DNA of 64,000 nt from Frigidibacter oleivorans (GTDB lineage: Bacteria > Pseudomonadota > Alphaproteobacteria > Rhodobacterales > Rhodobacteraceae): assembly GCF_003993775.1 (NCBI RefSeq), contig NZ_RJRZ01000001.1, positions 1-64,000 on the forward strand, written 5' to 3'. Below, in pieces: positions 32,683-40,747 of the stretch. Made by a program: the position numbers and the translations under genes. The notes under the pieces were generated by a model, which saw only the letters and a program-made list of their open reading frames with translations, ran no database searches and was not told the origin of the DNA. Each line of letters starts with the position of its first letter. Positions within the stretch are counted from its first letter, which is position 1.

Positions 32683-33866
32683 CCACGGACCTGTCCGCCC
32701 GCGCGCTGTGGTCGCTGGGCGCGACCCAGATCATCGGCTATGGCACGCTCTACTATGCCTTCGCCTTGCTCGCGCCCGGGATGGCAGCCGACCTCGGCTG
32801 GTCGGAGGCACAGGTCTTCGCCGCGCTGACCGTCGCGCTGCTGGTGGGCGGGTTCTGCGCGCCGGTCGCGGGACGGCTGGCCGACCGCCACGGCGCCGCG
32901 ACGGTGATGGCGGCGGGATCGGTGGGGGCGGCGCTGGCGCTGACGGTCTGCGCCCTGTCGCCGGGGCCGGTCCTCTATGCCATCGGGCTGGTGGGGATGG
33001 AGATCGCGGGGGCCTGCGTGCTGTATGCCACGGCCTTCGTCGCCATCGTCCAGATCGCGGGCGACCGGGCGCAGCGGCGGATCACCCACCTGACGCTGAT
33101 CGCGGGTTTCGCCTCGACGATCTTCTGGCCGCTGACGACCTGGCTGGCGGGCATGTTCGACTGGCGGCAGATCTTCGGCCTCTTCGCGGCGATGCACCTC
33201 GGCCTTTGCCTGCCGCTGCATCTGTCGCTGCGCGGTGCGGGGCATCCCGCGCCCCGCACCGCCGCGCCGCGGGTTCCGGCCGGCCGGGGCGACGGGCAGA
33301 CGGGCGACCTCGTGCTGCTGCTCGGCGCCTTTGCGATCTTCGGCTATGTGCTGGGATCGGTGACCGTCCACATGCTGCCGCTGCTGACGGCCCTGGGGCT
33401 CGGTCCCTCGGGCGCGCTGGTGGCGGCGCTGTTCGGGCCGGCGCAGGTGGCAAGCCGCGTGGTGAACATGGCCTTCGGGCGCAACCTGGGCCAGATCGAG
33501 CTGGCGGTGATCGCCGCGATCCTGCCGGTCGCGGGCATCGCGGCGCTGGCGAGCGGCGGAACGGTCGCCGCCGCCATCTGCTTCGCGCTGCTGTTCGGCA
33601 TGGGATCGGGGCTGACGAGCATCGTCTCGGGAACGGTCCCGCTCGAACTCTTCGGGCGCGAGGGCTACGGGCGGGCGGTGGGGAGCCTTTCGGCCGCGCG
33701 GCAGCTGGCGGCCGCGCTGGCGCCCTTCCTGCTGTCGGTGCAGATCAGCCGCTTCGGGGCAGCCGCGGCGCTGTGGTCGGCGGTGGCGGCGGGACTGGCG
33801 GGCACGGTCCTGCTGATCTGGCTCGCCCTGCGCCGGCGCCCGCGCGCGGTCCTGCGCCAGGGCTGA
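32679..33866 (+). CDS. arsK: MFS arsenite/antimonite efflux transporter, ArsK-like
   Basis: A 395-residue major facilitator with about 12 helices (ALWSLGATQIIGYGTLYYAFALLAPGMAADLGW; loop GRLADRHGAATVM between helices 2 and 3). Its translational coupling to an ArsR2-type repressor parallels Agrobacterium ArsR2-ArsK, where ArsK exports As(III), Sb(III) and trivalent organoarsenicals. Assignment to ArsK rests mainly on this context; MFS substrates are hard to read. Starts at ATG 32679 overlapping the arsR2 stop. No arsB or acr3 is in the island. Confidence 0.75.
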   Translation: MTTDLSARALWSLGATQIIGYGTLYYAFALLAPGMAADLGWSEAQVFAALTVALLVGGFCAPVAGRLADRHGAATVMAAGSVGAALALTVCALSPGPVLYAIGLVGMEIAGACVLYATAFVAIVQIAGDRAQRRITHLTLIAGFASTIFWPLTTWLAGMFDWRQIFGLFAAMHLGLCLPLHLSLRGAGHPAPRTAAPRVPAGRGDGQTGDLVLLLGAFAIFGYVLGSVTVHMLPLLTALGLGPSGALVAALFGPAQVASRVVNMAFGRNLGQIELAVIAAILPVAGIAALASGGTVAAAICFALLFGMGSGLTSIVSGTVPLELFGREGYGRAVGSLSAARQLAAALAPFLLSVQISRFGAAAALWSAVAAGLAGTVLLIWLALRRRPRAVLRQG

Positions 33867-33870
33867 CGGC

Positions 33871-34416
33871 TCAGTCGGGTGCCGCCGGCGGGTCCGGCCG
33901 ATCCTCCGGCTTCCATCCGCGCGGCCGCGTTAGCGCCTCTTCCAGCCGGTCGGCGAAGGCAAGGCGCGCGGCCTCGTCCATCTGCAGGATGCGGTCGGTC
34001 AGGATCGCGTATCCCAGTTCGAACCCGTCGCGCGCCCGCGCCTTCTGGATGTCGAAGGCGGCCGTCGCCTCGGCCGGGTCGAAGGGCTGGGCACGCAGCG
34101 CGGCCAGCACGCGGCGGGTATCGGCCTCCATCTCGCGGCGGATATCGTGCATCCCCGGGCCCCGGCGCGCAAATTCCTCGCGGATCGCCCGCCGCTCGGC
34201 CTTGCTCAGCGCGAGCGTATAGGGACCGAAGCCTACCTCGACCCGGTCGCGACCGGAGGGGGGGCCGGGTTCGGGATCGGTGACCGCAAAGCCAATCACC
34301 GTGCCCGCCACCAGCAGGTTCAGCGCCAGCGAGGCGATCAGCGCCGGTTTCAGCCAGCGCGAGCGCGCCCCGGGCGGAACGGCGGCAGAGGGCCGGTGCG
34401 GGTCAAGACCGGTCAT
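33871..34416 (-). CDS. Periplasmic heavy-metal sensor (CnrX-like, Metal_resist fold)
   Basis: A 181-residue inner-membrane-anchored protein. A transmembrane helix at about 22-46 is followed by a periplasmic helical domain of the Metal_resist (CnrX/CzcE-like) type: GPYTLALSKAERRAIREEFA, then MHDIRREMEADTRRVLAAL, and a run of arginine/glutamate helices. It ends the operon behind a sigma factor and an anti-sigma-like gene. By analogy with CnrYXH it would sense periplasmic metal or envelope state and pass the signal on. Metal-binding His/Met residues are sparse, so the ligand is uncertain. Its ATG overlaps the preceding stop. Confidence 0.78.
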   Translation of the reverse strand: MTGLDPHRPSAAVPPGARSRWLKPALIASLALNLLVAGTVIGFAVTDPEPGPPSGRDRVEVGFGPYTLALSKAERRAIREEFARRGPGMHDIRREMEADTRRVLAALRAQPFDPAEATAAFDIQKARARDGFELGYAILTDRILQMDEAARLAFADRLEEALTRPRGWKPEDRPDPPAAPD

Positions 34417-34880
34417 TCCGCGGCCTCCGGTTCCAGCAAGGCGTAGGTCATGCTGTCGAGCCCGCCGAACGGGTCGAACTCCTGCGCGGCGCTGTCGGCG
34501 CCGGGAACCAGCGCCATGCCGCTGCCGACGCCCGGCAGGCCGGTTGCCAGCCCCGATGCCCCCAGCCACAGCCCGACCGAGGCGGCACTGACCAGACCGC
34601 CCGCCGCCGCGCCCCAGCCTGCAAGCCCCTCGCGCAGCCGCCGCGCCAGCGACGCGGATCGCCGCGGCCGCGCCGTCGCCGGGCGCCACACCTCCGGCGT
34701 CGCCGCCAGCCGGTCGCGCAGATCCGCCTCGGTTTCCGCATCGGCCAGCACCCGCGCCAGGAAATCCGCCGGCGGCAAGGGTTCGGCCGCGCGCAGATCC
34801 GCGAACAGCGCCAGCAGCGCCGCCTCGTCGTCCCGTTCGTTGGCCGGCATCGCCGGACCCGATCGCCTGTCGCTAGTCAT
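34413..34880 (-). CDS. Anti-sigma-factor-like membrane protein
   Basis: A 155-residue protein with a cytoplasmic helical N-terminus (DDEAALLALFADLRAAEPLPPADFLARVLADAE), one transmembrane segment at about 90-112 and a short C-terminal tail. It has no ZAS zinc motif. Its place directly between an ECF sigma gene (8-nt overlap) and a periplasmic sensor gene (ATGA overlap) is the main ground for the anti-sigma call. It could instead be an unrelated membrane component of the relay. Confidence 0.65.
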   Translation of the reverse strand: MTSDRRSGPAMPANERDDEAALLALFADLRAAEPLPPADFLARVLADAETEADLRDRLAATPEVWRPATARPRRSASLARRLREGLAGWGAAAGGLVSAASVGLWLGASGLATGLPGVGSGMALVPGADSAAQEFDPFGGLDSMTYALLEPEAAE

Positions 34881-35460
34881 CCTCGTACCCCAGTTCCTCG
34901 CGCCGTCCCGCCAAGGCGCGGACCAGCGCCCGTTTTCCCCGTGCCGTCAGACTTTCCACGGCCTCTACCCCCACGTCCATGATCGCGGCGATCTCGGGGT
35001 TGGCCAACCCCTCCAGATGGCGCAGCACGACGGCCTGCCGCTGCCGGTCGGGCAGGTCCGCCAGCGCCTGCCGCAGCGCCTCGGCGCGGTCGGCCTCGAT
35101 CATGCCCGCCACCGCGGCCGGCCGGTCATCCGCCGGTTCGTCGATCGCCTCCAGCGGCATCCCCCGGCCCGCACGGCGCAGGCGGTCGGTGCAGAGGTTC
35201 GACGTCACCCGGTAGAGCCAGGTCGAGATCTTCGCCTCGCCCGGCCGCCATTCGGGCGCGATCCGCCACAGCCGCAGCATCGCCTCCTGCGCCACGTCCT
35301 CGGCCTCGGCGGGATCGCGCAGCATCCGCTGCGCGACACGCAGGGCGACCGGGGCGCAGCGCAGGGTCAGCTCGCGCGCGGCGGCACGGTCGCCCGCCGC
35401 GTAGGCCAGCAGCAACGCGTCGTCCGAAACCTCGCCATGCGTGTCGAGCGCCATCACCAT
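34873..35460 (-). CDS. ECF RNA polymerase sigma factor
   Basis: A 195-residue sigma-70-family factor. Region 2 is visible in DPAEAEDVAQEAMLRLWRIAPEWRPGEAKISTWLYRVTSNLCTDRLRR. Region 4 is in LADLPDRQRQAVVLRHLEGLANPEIAAIMDVGVEAVESLTARGKRAL. It lacks regions 1 and 3, so it belongs to the ECF class. Start at ATG 35460 (ATG 35454 is also possible). It overlaps the anti-sigma-like gene by 8 nt and is presumably controlled by it. Target promoters are unknown; an EF-hand protein gene 87 nt upstream may be one. Confidence 0.9.
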   Translation of the reverse strand: MVMALDTHGEVSDDALLLAYAAGDRAAARELTLRCAPVALRVAQRMLRDPAEAEDVAQEAMLRLWRIAPEWRPGEAKISTWLYRVTSNLCTDRLRRAGRGMPLEAIDEPADDRPAAVAGMIEADRAEALRQALADLPDRQRQAVVLRHLEGLANPEIAAIMDVGVEAVESLTARGKRALVRALAGRREELGYEDD

Positions 35461-35547
35461 CGCCCCGGCACTAGCCCGGCCCCGACGGCTTCGCAACCGC
35501 CGGGATCGTCGCCGATCCCGGCCTTGCGTCGCCGCCGGACGGCCGCG

Positions 35548-36291
35548 TCAGTTGCCGCTGCCGGCCGCACCGGGCTGCGCGCCCTCGGGCGCGGGCGGCG
35601 GCGTCACGGCTTCGGGTGCGGTGCCGGCGGGTGCCGCGGCTTCCGGCGGCCCGCGCCGGTCGCCCCGGCGTTCCTCGCGGCGTTCCTCGCGCTGCATGTC
35701 CCGGCCCATCCGCGCGCCGCGCTCACCGTCGCGCGGGCCTTCGGCACGGTCGCGCCCGCCGCGGTCATGCATCCGCATCATCCGCTCGCGGACCGCGGCG
35801 ATCTCGGCCTCGGTCACAGCGCCGTCGCCATCGGCATCGACCCGGTCGAACAGCCGCTCGGGCATCGGCGGGGCCATCAGCTCGCCCACCGACAGGGCGC
35901 CATCGCCGTCGAGGTCCTGCGCCGCGATCTGCCGCTCGGCCTTTTCGCGGATCCGCGCCTCGGCGGCGCGCATCTCATGCGCCACCAGTTCCTCGGTGTC
36001 GATCCGGCCGTCGCCATTCGCGTCCAGACCCTCGACCCGGGCGGCACGGAAGGCGGTCACCTCGGCTTCGGTGATGCGGCCATCGCCATCGGCATCCACC
36101 TCGGCGAAATCGGGCAGACCGCCCATCATGTTCATCATGCCCATCATCCCGGGCATCGGCCCGTCGAACGGGCGGTGGTGCGGCATCTCGCGCCCCTCGC
36201 GGGGAGGTGCGGCCTCCTGTGCGAGCACCGGCGTCAGCGCGGTCGCGCCGGCCAGAAGGGTCACGGCCGCCAGAACGGTCTTGGTCCGCAT
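35548..36291 (-). CDS. Secreted EF-hand protein with four calcium-binding loops
   Basis: A 247-residue exported protein. Signal peptide of about 25 residues (MRTKTVLAAVTLLAGA..TPVLAQ). Four EF-hand loops follow: DADGDGRITEAE (66-77), DANGDGRIDTEE (90-101), DLDGDGALSVGE (126-137) and DADGDGAVTEAE (152-163). Between the signal and the first loop is a Met/His/Pro-rich patch. The C-terminal third is a low-complexity, Arg/Glu- then Ala/Pro-rich tail. It would bind Ca2+ in the periplasm. AGAGGAGAC precedes the ATG. It may be co-transcribed with the ECF sigma gene 87 nt downstream. Confidence 0.88.
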   Translation of the reverse strand: MRTKTVLAAVTLLAGATALTPVLAQEAAPPREGREMPHHRPFDGPMPGMMGMMNMMGGLPDFAEVDADGDGRITEAEVTAFRAARVEGLDANGDGRIDTEELVAHEMRAAEARIREKAERQIAAQDLDGDGALSVGELMAPPMPERLFDRVDADGDGAVTEAEIAAVRERMMRMHDRGGRDRAEGPRDGERGARMGRDMQREERREERRGDRRGPPEAAAPAGTAPEAVTPPPAPEGAQPGAAGSGN

Positions 36292-36514
36292 CGAGAGTCT
36301 CCTCTGATCTGTCCGGCAGCCTCCAGCAGCCGCCGATGCAGATGAAACGCGGCAGGGCGCGCGATCCGTCGCGGCCATGTCGGCGGCCATGCCTGTCGAC
36401 GGGGCAAACGGCCCGGCGGTCCTTTGCGACATCTGCGCGCGGCCCCCTCGCGGGGGCTTGGCGGCACCCCATGTTTCGGGGGATAAGGCGCATTGCGCGA
36501 CAGGATCCGATCAC

Positions 36515-36982
36515 ATGCCCGACACGTCCCTTCCCGGCGAGAGGCTCGCCGTTCCGACCGACCGTTCCGGCAGCCAGCCGGAGGAGCGTCCGCTGCGCCC
36601 CGCGCTGATCCGCGGCTGGCGGCGGCGCTGTCCGGCCTGCGGCGGCGGCCCGATGCTGTCGGGCTATCTGACGGTCCGCGATGCCTGCCCCGCCTGCCAC
36701 GAGGATCTGCACCATCACCGCGCCGATGACGGCCCGGCCTATCTGACCATCCTGATCGTCGGCCACCTGATGGCGCCGGTGATCCTGTGGGCCTTCGTCA
36801 CCTTCCGGCCCGATCCGCTGATCCTCGCCTCGGTCTTTTCGGTCGGGACGGTCGCGCTGTCGCTGTGGCTGCTGCCGCGGCTGAAGGGGGCCTTCGTCGC
36901 GCTGCAATGGGCCAAGCGGATGCACGGCTTCGACGAGGCGGCCGGCAGTGGGGCAGCCCGCGGCGGGGCGGCCGGCAGTTGA
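36515..36982 (+). CDS. DUF983 family membrane protein with zinc ribbon
   Basis: A 155-residue protein of the DUF983 family. The N-terminal half has a zinc-ribbon pair, CPACGG (39-42) and CPACHED (58-61), followed by two transmembrane helices (about 76-98 and 102-122). Function is unknown. The 3' end overlaps the Nudix gene as TTGA. An EF-hand gene is divergent 223 nt away. Start ATG 36515 is followed by a disordered 35-residue N-terminus, so a shorter product is possible. Confidence 0.85.
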   Translation: MPDTSLPGERLAVPTDRSGSQPEERPLRPALIRGWRRRCPACGGGPMLSGYLTVRDACPACHEDLHHHRADDGPAYLTILIVGHLMAPVILWAFVTFRPDPLILASVFSVGTVALSLWLLPRLKGAFVALQWAKRMHGFDEAAGSGAARGGAAGS

Positions 36983-37659
36983 ACGACCCCGTCCCGATCC
37001 GCGACGCGGCCACCATCATCCTCGTGCGCCGCGGACCGGCGGGGCCGGCGATCCTGATGGGCCAGCGCGGCGCGGCAGCGGTGTTCATGCCGTCGAAATT
37101 CGTCTTTCCCGGCGGCGCGCTCGATCCGGGCGACGCCGCGGTGCCGCTGGCCGCGCCGCCCGATGCCCGCTCGACCGCGCGGTTGGCCCAGGGCGGGGGC
37201 GACCCGCGCGCACTGGCCGCCGCCGCGATCCGCGAATTGTGGGAGGAGACGGGCCTGCGCCTTGCCGCGCCGGGGGACTGGGACGATCCGCCGCCGGACT
37301 GGACTGAATTCGCCGCGGGGGGATTCCTGCCCGATGCCGCCGGCCTGACCTATGTCTTCCGGGCGATCACCCCGCAGGCCCGGACGCGCCGGTTCGATGC
37401 GCGGTTCTTTCTGGCCGATGCCGCCCGGCTGACCGGCAACCCCGACGATTTCGGCCGCGCGACGGACGAGTTGTCCTTCCTGCACTGGGTGCCCGTGGCC
37501 GAGGCGCGGCAGCTCGACCTGCCCTTCATCACCGAGGTGGTTCTGGCCGAGGTCGCGGCGCTGCTGGCCGAGGCCGGGGAGGGGCCGCTGCGCCTGCCCG
37601 AGTCGGTGCCCTTCTTCGACAGTTCCGGCGCGCAGCCGGTCTTCCGCCGGATCGCCTGA
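36979..37659 (+). CDS. Nudix hydrolase (NUDT7/CoA-type length)
   Basis: A 226-residue hydrolase. The Nudix box is split by an insertion: GGALDPGDA early, then IRELWEETGLRL (REx2EExG). The C-terminal half contains TYVFRAITPQARTRRFDARFFLA, seen in NUDT18/NUDT19-like proteins, so the substrate may be a CoA ester or nucleoside diphosphate derivative. The likely start is TTG 36979, whose last two bases are the first two of the DUF983 stop (TTGA). No nearer ATG gives an intact fold. Its 3' end forms a hairpin with the convergent transporter stop. Confidence 0.82.
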   Translation: MNDPVPIRDAATIILVRRGPAGPAILMGQRGAAAVFMPSKFVFPGGALDPGDAAVPLAAPPDARSTARLAQGGGDPRALAAAAIRELWEETGLRLAAPGDWDDPPPDWTEFAAGGFLPDAAGLTYVFRAITPQARTRRFDARFFLADAARLTGNPDDFGRATDELSFLHWVPVAEARQLDLPFITEVVLAEVAALLAEAGEGPLRLPESVPFFDSSGAQPVFRRIA

Positions 37660-37670
37660 TCCCGTCAGGC
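37654..37670. terminator. Hairpin formed by two convergent stop regions
   Basis: GCCTGA (37654-37659), loop TCCCG, TCAGGC (37665-37670). The left arm ends with the Nudix TGA and the right arm begins with the EamA gene's TCA (TGA on the other strand). A short 6-bp stem with no T-run, so only a weak terminator candidate. Confidence 0.35.
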
Positions 37671-38558
37671 CCGATGCGCCAGCACGATGGCCAGCAGGCT
37701 CGCCACCACCAGCAGGATGCCCGCGGCCTCGCGCAGGGTCAGGCGTTCGTGGAACACCAGCGCCGAGATAATCAGCGTGAACACCACCTCGACCTGCCCG
37801 ACCGCGCGCACATAGGCCGCGTTCTGCAGGGCGAAGGCACAGAACCAGGCGGCCGACCCGACGATGCCGGTGACGCCCACCCAGACTGTCCGCCGCCAGG
37901 CGCGGAGCGTGCGCGACAGTTCCCCCGGCTCGCGCCAGGCCAGCCACAGCGCCATGCCGATGCTTTGCGCCGCGGTGACACAGGCCAGCGTCACCAGCGC
38001 CCGGGTGACGAAGGGCAGCGGCATCAGGTCGATCGTCGCGCCCCGGTAGAAGATCGAGGACAGCGCGAACAGCCCGCCCGCCAGCACGCCGTAGAGCGTC
38101 GCCCGGCCCGAAAAGCCGCCCGCCCCGCGCTGGCGCGACAGCAAGAGGACGCCCGTCATCCCGATGGCGATGGCGAGCCAGCCGGCAGGCCCGACCGCCT
38201 CGCCCAGGATCAGCGCGGAAAACAGCGCCACCTGCACGGTTTCGGTCTTGGTAAAGGCGACGCCCACGGCGAAGTTGCGCAAGGAGAACAGCGCGACCGT
38301 CAGCCAGGTCGCCGTCACCTGTGCGGCGCCGCCCGCCAGCACGAACAGCGCGAAACGCGCGCCGGGCAGCGGCGGCAGGTCGCCGCCGCCCAGCCCAAGG
38401 GCCAGCAACGCCGACAGCGCGGCGATGGGCGCGCCGAACAGGAAGCGCGAGAAGGTGGCGCCCCCGACCGACAGGCCCGCGGCCCGCAACTGCTTTTGCA
38501 GCATGAAGCGCAGCGTCTGCACCGCCGCGGCGGCGAGGGTGATGGGGATCCAGAGCAC
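37665..38558 (-). CDS. EamA/DMT-family transporter
   Basis: A 297-residue membrane protein with ten helices arranged as two EamA repeats (first repeat ends GMTGVLLLSRQR; second contains LQNAAYVRAVGQVEVVFTLIISALVFHERLTLREA). The DMT superfamily exports amino acids, metabolites or drugs; the substrate is not identifiable. Translation starts at GTG 38558, supported by GAGGACCCTCC upstream. Stop overlaps the Nudix convergent hairpin. Confidence 0.85.
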   Translation of the reverse strand: MLWIPITLAAAAVQTLRFMLQKQLRAAGLSVGGATFSRFLFGAPIAALSALLALGLGGGDLPPLPGARFALFVLAGGAAQVTATWLTVALFSLRNFAVGVAFTKTETVQVALFSALILGEAVGPAGWLAIAIGMTGVLLLSRQRGAGGFSGRATLYGVLAGGLFALSSIFYRGATIDLMPLPFVTRALVTLACVTAAQSIGMALWLAWREPGELSRTLRAWRRTVWVGVTGIVGSAAWFCAFALQNAAYVRAVGQVEVVFTLIISALVFHERLTLREAAGILLVVASLLAIVLAHRA

Positions 38559-38622
38559 GGAGGGTCCTCGCCGGGGTTGCTGCGGCCCCGGCCCGCACCG
38601 TCAGGCCAGGATCAGGCCCGCC

Positions 38623-39534
38623 TCAGGCGCCGCTGCGGCCCCGCGCCGCCGGATGGGGCACCGGATCCTTCGCCCGCAGGAAATGGCGGCGAAACACCTC
38701 GGCATAGGAGCCATAGCGATAGCCGTCGTTCTTGGCGAGGTAATAGTCGCGCCGCGCCTTGTAGATCGCGGGCAGCCGGTACCAGGCCACGCCCGGATGG
38801 GTATGGTGGACGACATGCAGGTTGTTGTTGAGGAACAGCAGCGCCAGCGGGCCGCGATCCTCGACGATCACGGTGCGGCCCCGCGCCTTTTCATGTGCCC
38901 GATGTTCGAGGAAGGTGCGGATCTTCAGCACCGACATTGCGGCATAGGCGGCAGGCAGATAGGCCCAGACCGGCATCGCCGCCTGCGACAGCCACAGCGC
39001 CACCACCGCCACGCCCCCCAGATGCATCAGCCAGTCGTCCTGGATGCGGGCATCGCCGGCGCGGATCGCGTCCCAGTCCCCGCGCAGGAACACCACCGCC
39101 GACACGAGCGGCCCCAGCAGCATCCGCCCCGCCAGCGTGTTGTTCAGCCGCAGCGCGAACTGCACCGCGCGGGGCAGCGTTTCCCAGATCCCCGGATCGA
39201 GGTAGTTCGACTCCGGATCGTCATAGGGGTCGGTCAGCCGTTCGTCCTGATGATGCGCCAGATGCGTGTCGCGGAACCGGCCGTAGGGATAAAGCAGCCC
39301 GAGCGCCGGAAACACCGTCAGGTCGCTGAGCATCCGGTTGCGGAAAGGGTGGCCGTGCAGCACCTCGTGCTGCAGCGAGGAATGCAGCGTGATCGCCAGC
39401 ACCACCAACAGGAATCCGGCGGGTGCGAACAGCTGCCACAGCACCGTGGTTCCGATCCCCCAGCTGCCATAGCAGGCCACCAACAGCAGAAGCGTCGGCC
39501 ATTCGGCCGGCGCGGCAGTCTTGACTCCGTTCAT
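38623..39534 (-). CDS. Membrane fatty acid desaturase family protein
   Basis: A 303-residue di-iron membrane enzyme. The three histidine clusters are HEVLH (56-60), HLAHH (91-95) and HVVHH (240-244), with four hydrophobic helices between them. It could be an acyl-lipid desaturase, hydroxylase or ketolase; the class is not resolved. The start is ATG 39534, just after the GTTC region preceding it. It is followed on the same strand, 64 nt downstream, by the EamA transporter. Confidence 0.85.
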   Translation of the reverse strand: MNGVKTAAPAEWPTLLLLVACYGSWGIGTTVLWQLFAPAGFLLVVLAITLHSSLQHEVLHGHPFRNRMLSDLTVFPALGLLYPYGRFRDTHLAHHQDERLTDPYDDPESNYLDPGIWETLPRAVQFALRLNNTLAGRMLLGPLVSAVVFLRGDWDAIRAGDARIQDDWLMHLGGVAVVALWLSQAAMPVWAYLPAAYAAMSVLKIRTFLEHRAHEKARGRTVIVEDRGPLALLFLNNNLHVVHHTHPGVAWYRLPAIYKARRDYYLAKNDGYRYGSYAEVFRRHFLRAKDPVPHPAARGRSGA

Positions 39535-39654
39535 GAACGTCCCCGATGACCCGCTCTGTCGCCGCACGGCGGGTTCGGCTGCGCAGCAAACACGACTTGC
39601 CCGAGTCGTGCAAGAGTCGGGGAAGGCAGAGTGCCGCGGCGCGGCAAGGCGGCG

Positions 39655-40170
39655 TCAGCGCAGGCGCAGCCGGTCCGTCGTGTAGCCGTTGAAATCCAGC
39701 ACCTCGCGCGCCGCCGCGAACAGGTCGCCGCGCCGCTCGGGGCTGCGGCCGAGGATCGTGCCGAACCGTCCCGAGGGCGTGCCAAGCACCGCCACCCGGT
39801 AGTCGGCATCGACCCACAGCACCCAGACCGGCGCGCCCTCCAGTTCGGCGCGGGCAGGGGCAGCAAGGTCGATCCGCCCCGGTCCGGTGACGGTGGCCCG
39901 CCCGTCGAAGCGGATCGCCCCGCGCGGGCCGCAGGCGGTGCCGGTCACCGTAAAGCGGCCCGGCCCGACCGACCGCCAGCTTTCGCGGGTGACGCCGCAG
40001 GCGGCGGTGCCGGCGGGGAAATCCGCCAGCACGAACCAGTCGCCGGCAAAGCGCGCCGGGTCGAACAGCGCAGCCGAGGCGATGGTGGCGCGGGGGTCGC
40101 GGTAGCCCTGCCGGTCGGCGGGGCCGGCACAGGCGGCCAGCAGCAGAAGGGCAAGAAGGGCGCGCCTCAT
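39655..40170 (-). CDS. Lipocalin-like lipoprotein (Blc-like)
   Basis: A 171-residue protein with a lipoprotein signal (LLLLAACAG, Cys14). A lipocalin-type core follows: DPARFAGDWFVLADFPAGT, then a beta-barrel with RIDLAAPARAELEG and VWVLWVDADYRVAVLGTPSGRFGTILG. Blc-type lipocalins hold lipids at the outer membrane. Start ATG 40170 overlaps the stop of the upstream lipoprotein gene (ATGA), so the two are translationally coupled. Confidence 0.82.
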   Translation of the reverse strand: MRRALLALLLLAACAGPADRQGYRDPRATIASAALFDPARFAGDWFVLADFPAGTAACGVTRESWRSVGPGRFTVTGTACGPRGAIRFDGRATVTGPGRIDLAAPARAELEGAPVWVLWVDADYRVAVLGTPSGRFGTILGRSPERRGDLFAAAREVLDFNGYTTDRLRLR

Positions 40171-40688
40171 TGCAGGCATTCCGTCACCCTCAGGGCGCTG
40201 GCGGTGACCACCTCGTGGCAGCCGAACAGCGGCACGACCGGCGCGCAGGTCATCGAACGGGCGAGGCAGGCGCCCTCGCAATCGGCGCCGGTGCGGCAAC
40301 TGTCGCCCGCGTCGCGGGGGGTGCGGATGCAGGCGAAGGCCCCGCCGCCGCCCTGCGCCGCGAAGCGCCCGCCCGTCCGGGTGCAGGCCTGCGCGGCGCC
40401 GTTCATGGCCGGTGGCCAGGCGTTGGTTACGGGGGCCGGCGCGGCCTCCGCCCCCGCCGCGGGTGCCGGGTCCGGCGCCGGTTCCGGCGTCGCAGCCACA
40501 GGGGGCGCCGCGGTGACGGCAGGGAAGGCAGGCGCCGCGTCGAGCGGCGTCGTCTCGATGGCCTCGCCGGCGATGGCGGCGGCCACCGGCGCGTCCACCT
40601 GCGCACTGCCCCCGCCCCGGCCCGGCAGCGTCATCCCGCAGCCGGCGAGCATCGCCATCAGCCCGAAGGCCACCAGAACCCGCCGCAT
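40167..40688 (-). CDS. Cys-rich lipoprotein of unknown function
   Basis: A 173-residue exported protein. Signal with lipobox MLAGC, Cys17 as lipidation site. A long Pro/Ala-rich linker follows, then a C-terminal domain with eight or so cysteines (ACTRTGGRF, FACIRTPRDAGDSC, CEGACLARSMTCAP, GCHEV), probably disulfide-bonded. I do not recognise the family. It is translated together with the lipocalin that overlaps it downstream, so the two may work at the same membrane site. GCAGGGAGGATGGC precedes ATG 40688. Confidence 0.75.
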   Translation of the reverse strand: MRRVLVAFGLMAMLAGCGMTLPGRGGGSAQVDAPVAAAIAGEAIETTPLDAAPAFPAVTAAPPVAATPEPAPDPAPAAGAEAAPAPVTNAWPPAMNGAAQACTRTGGRFAAQGGGGAFACIRTPRDAGDSCRTGADCEGACLARSMTCAPVVPLFGCHEVVTASALRVTECLQ

Positions 40689-40747
40689 GCCATCCTCCCT
40701 GCCGGATGCCCGCAGGCAACCCGATCCCGGCCGCCGCCGCAAGCCGC

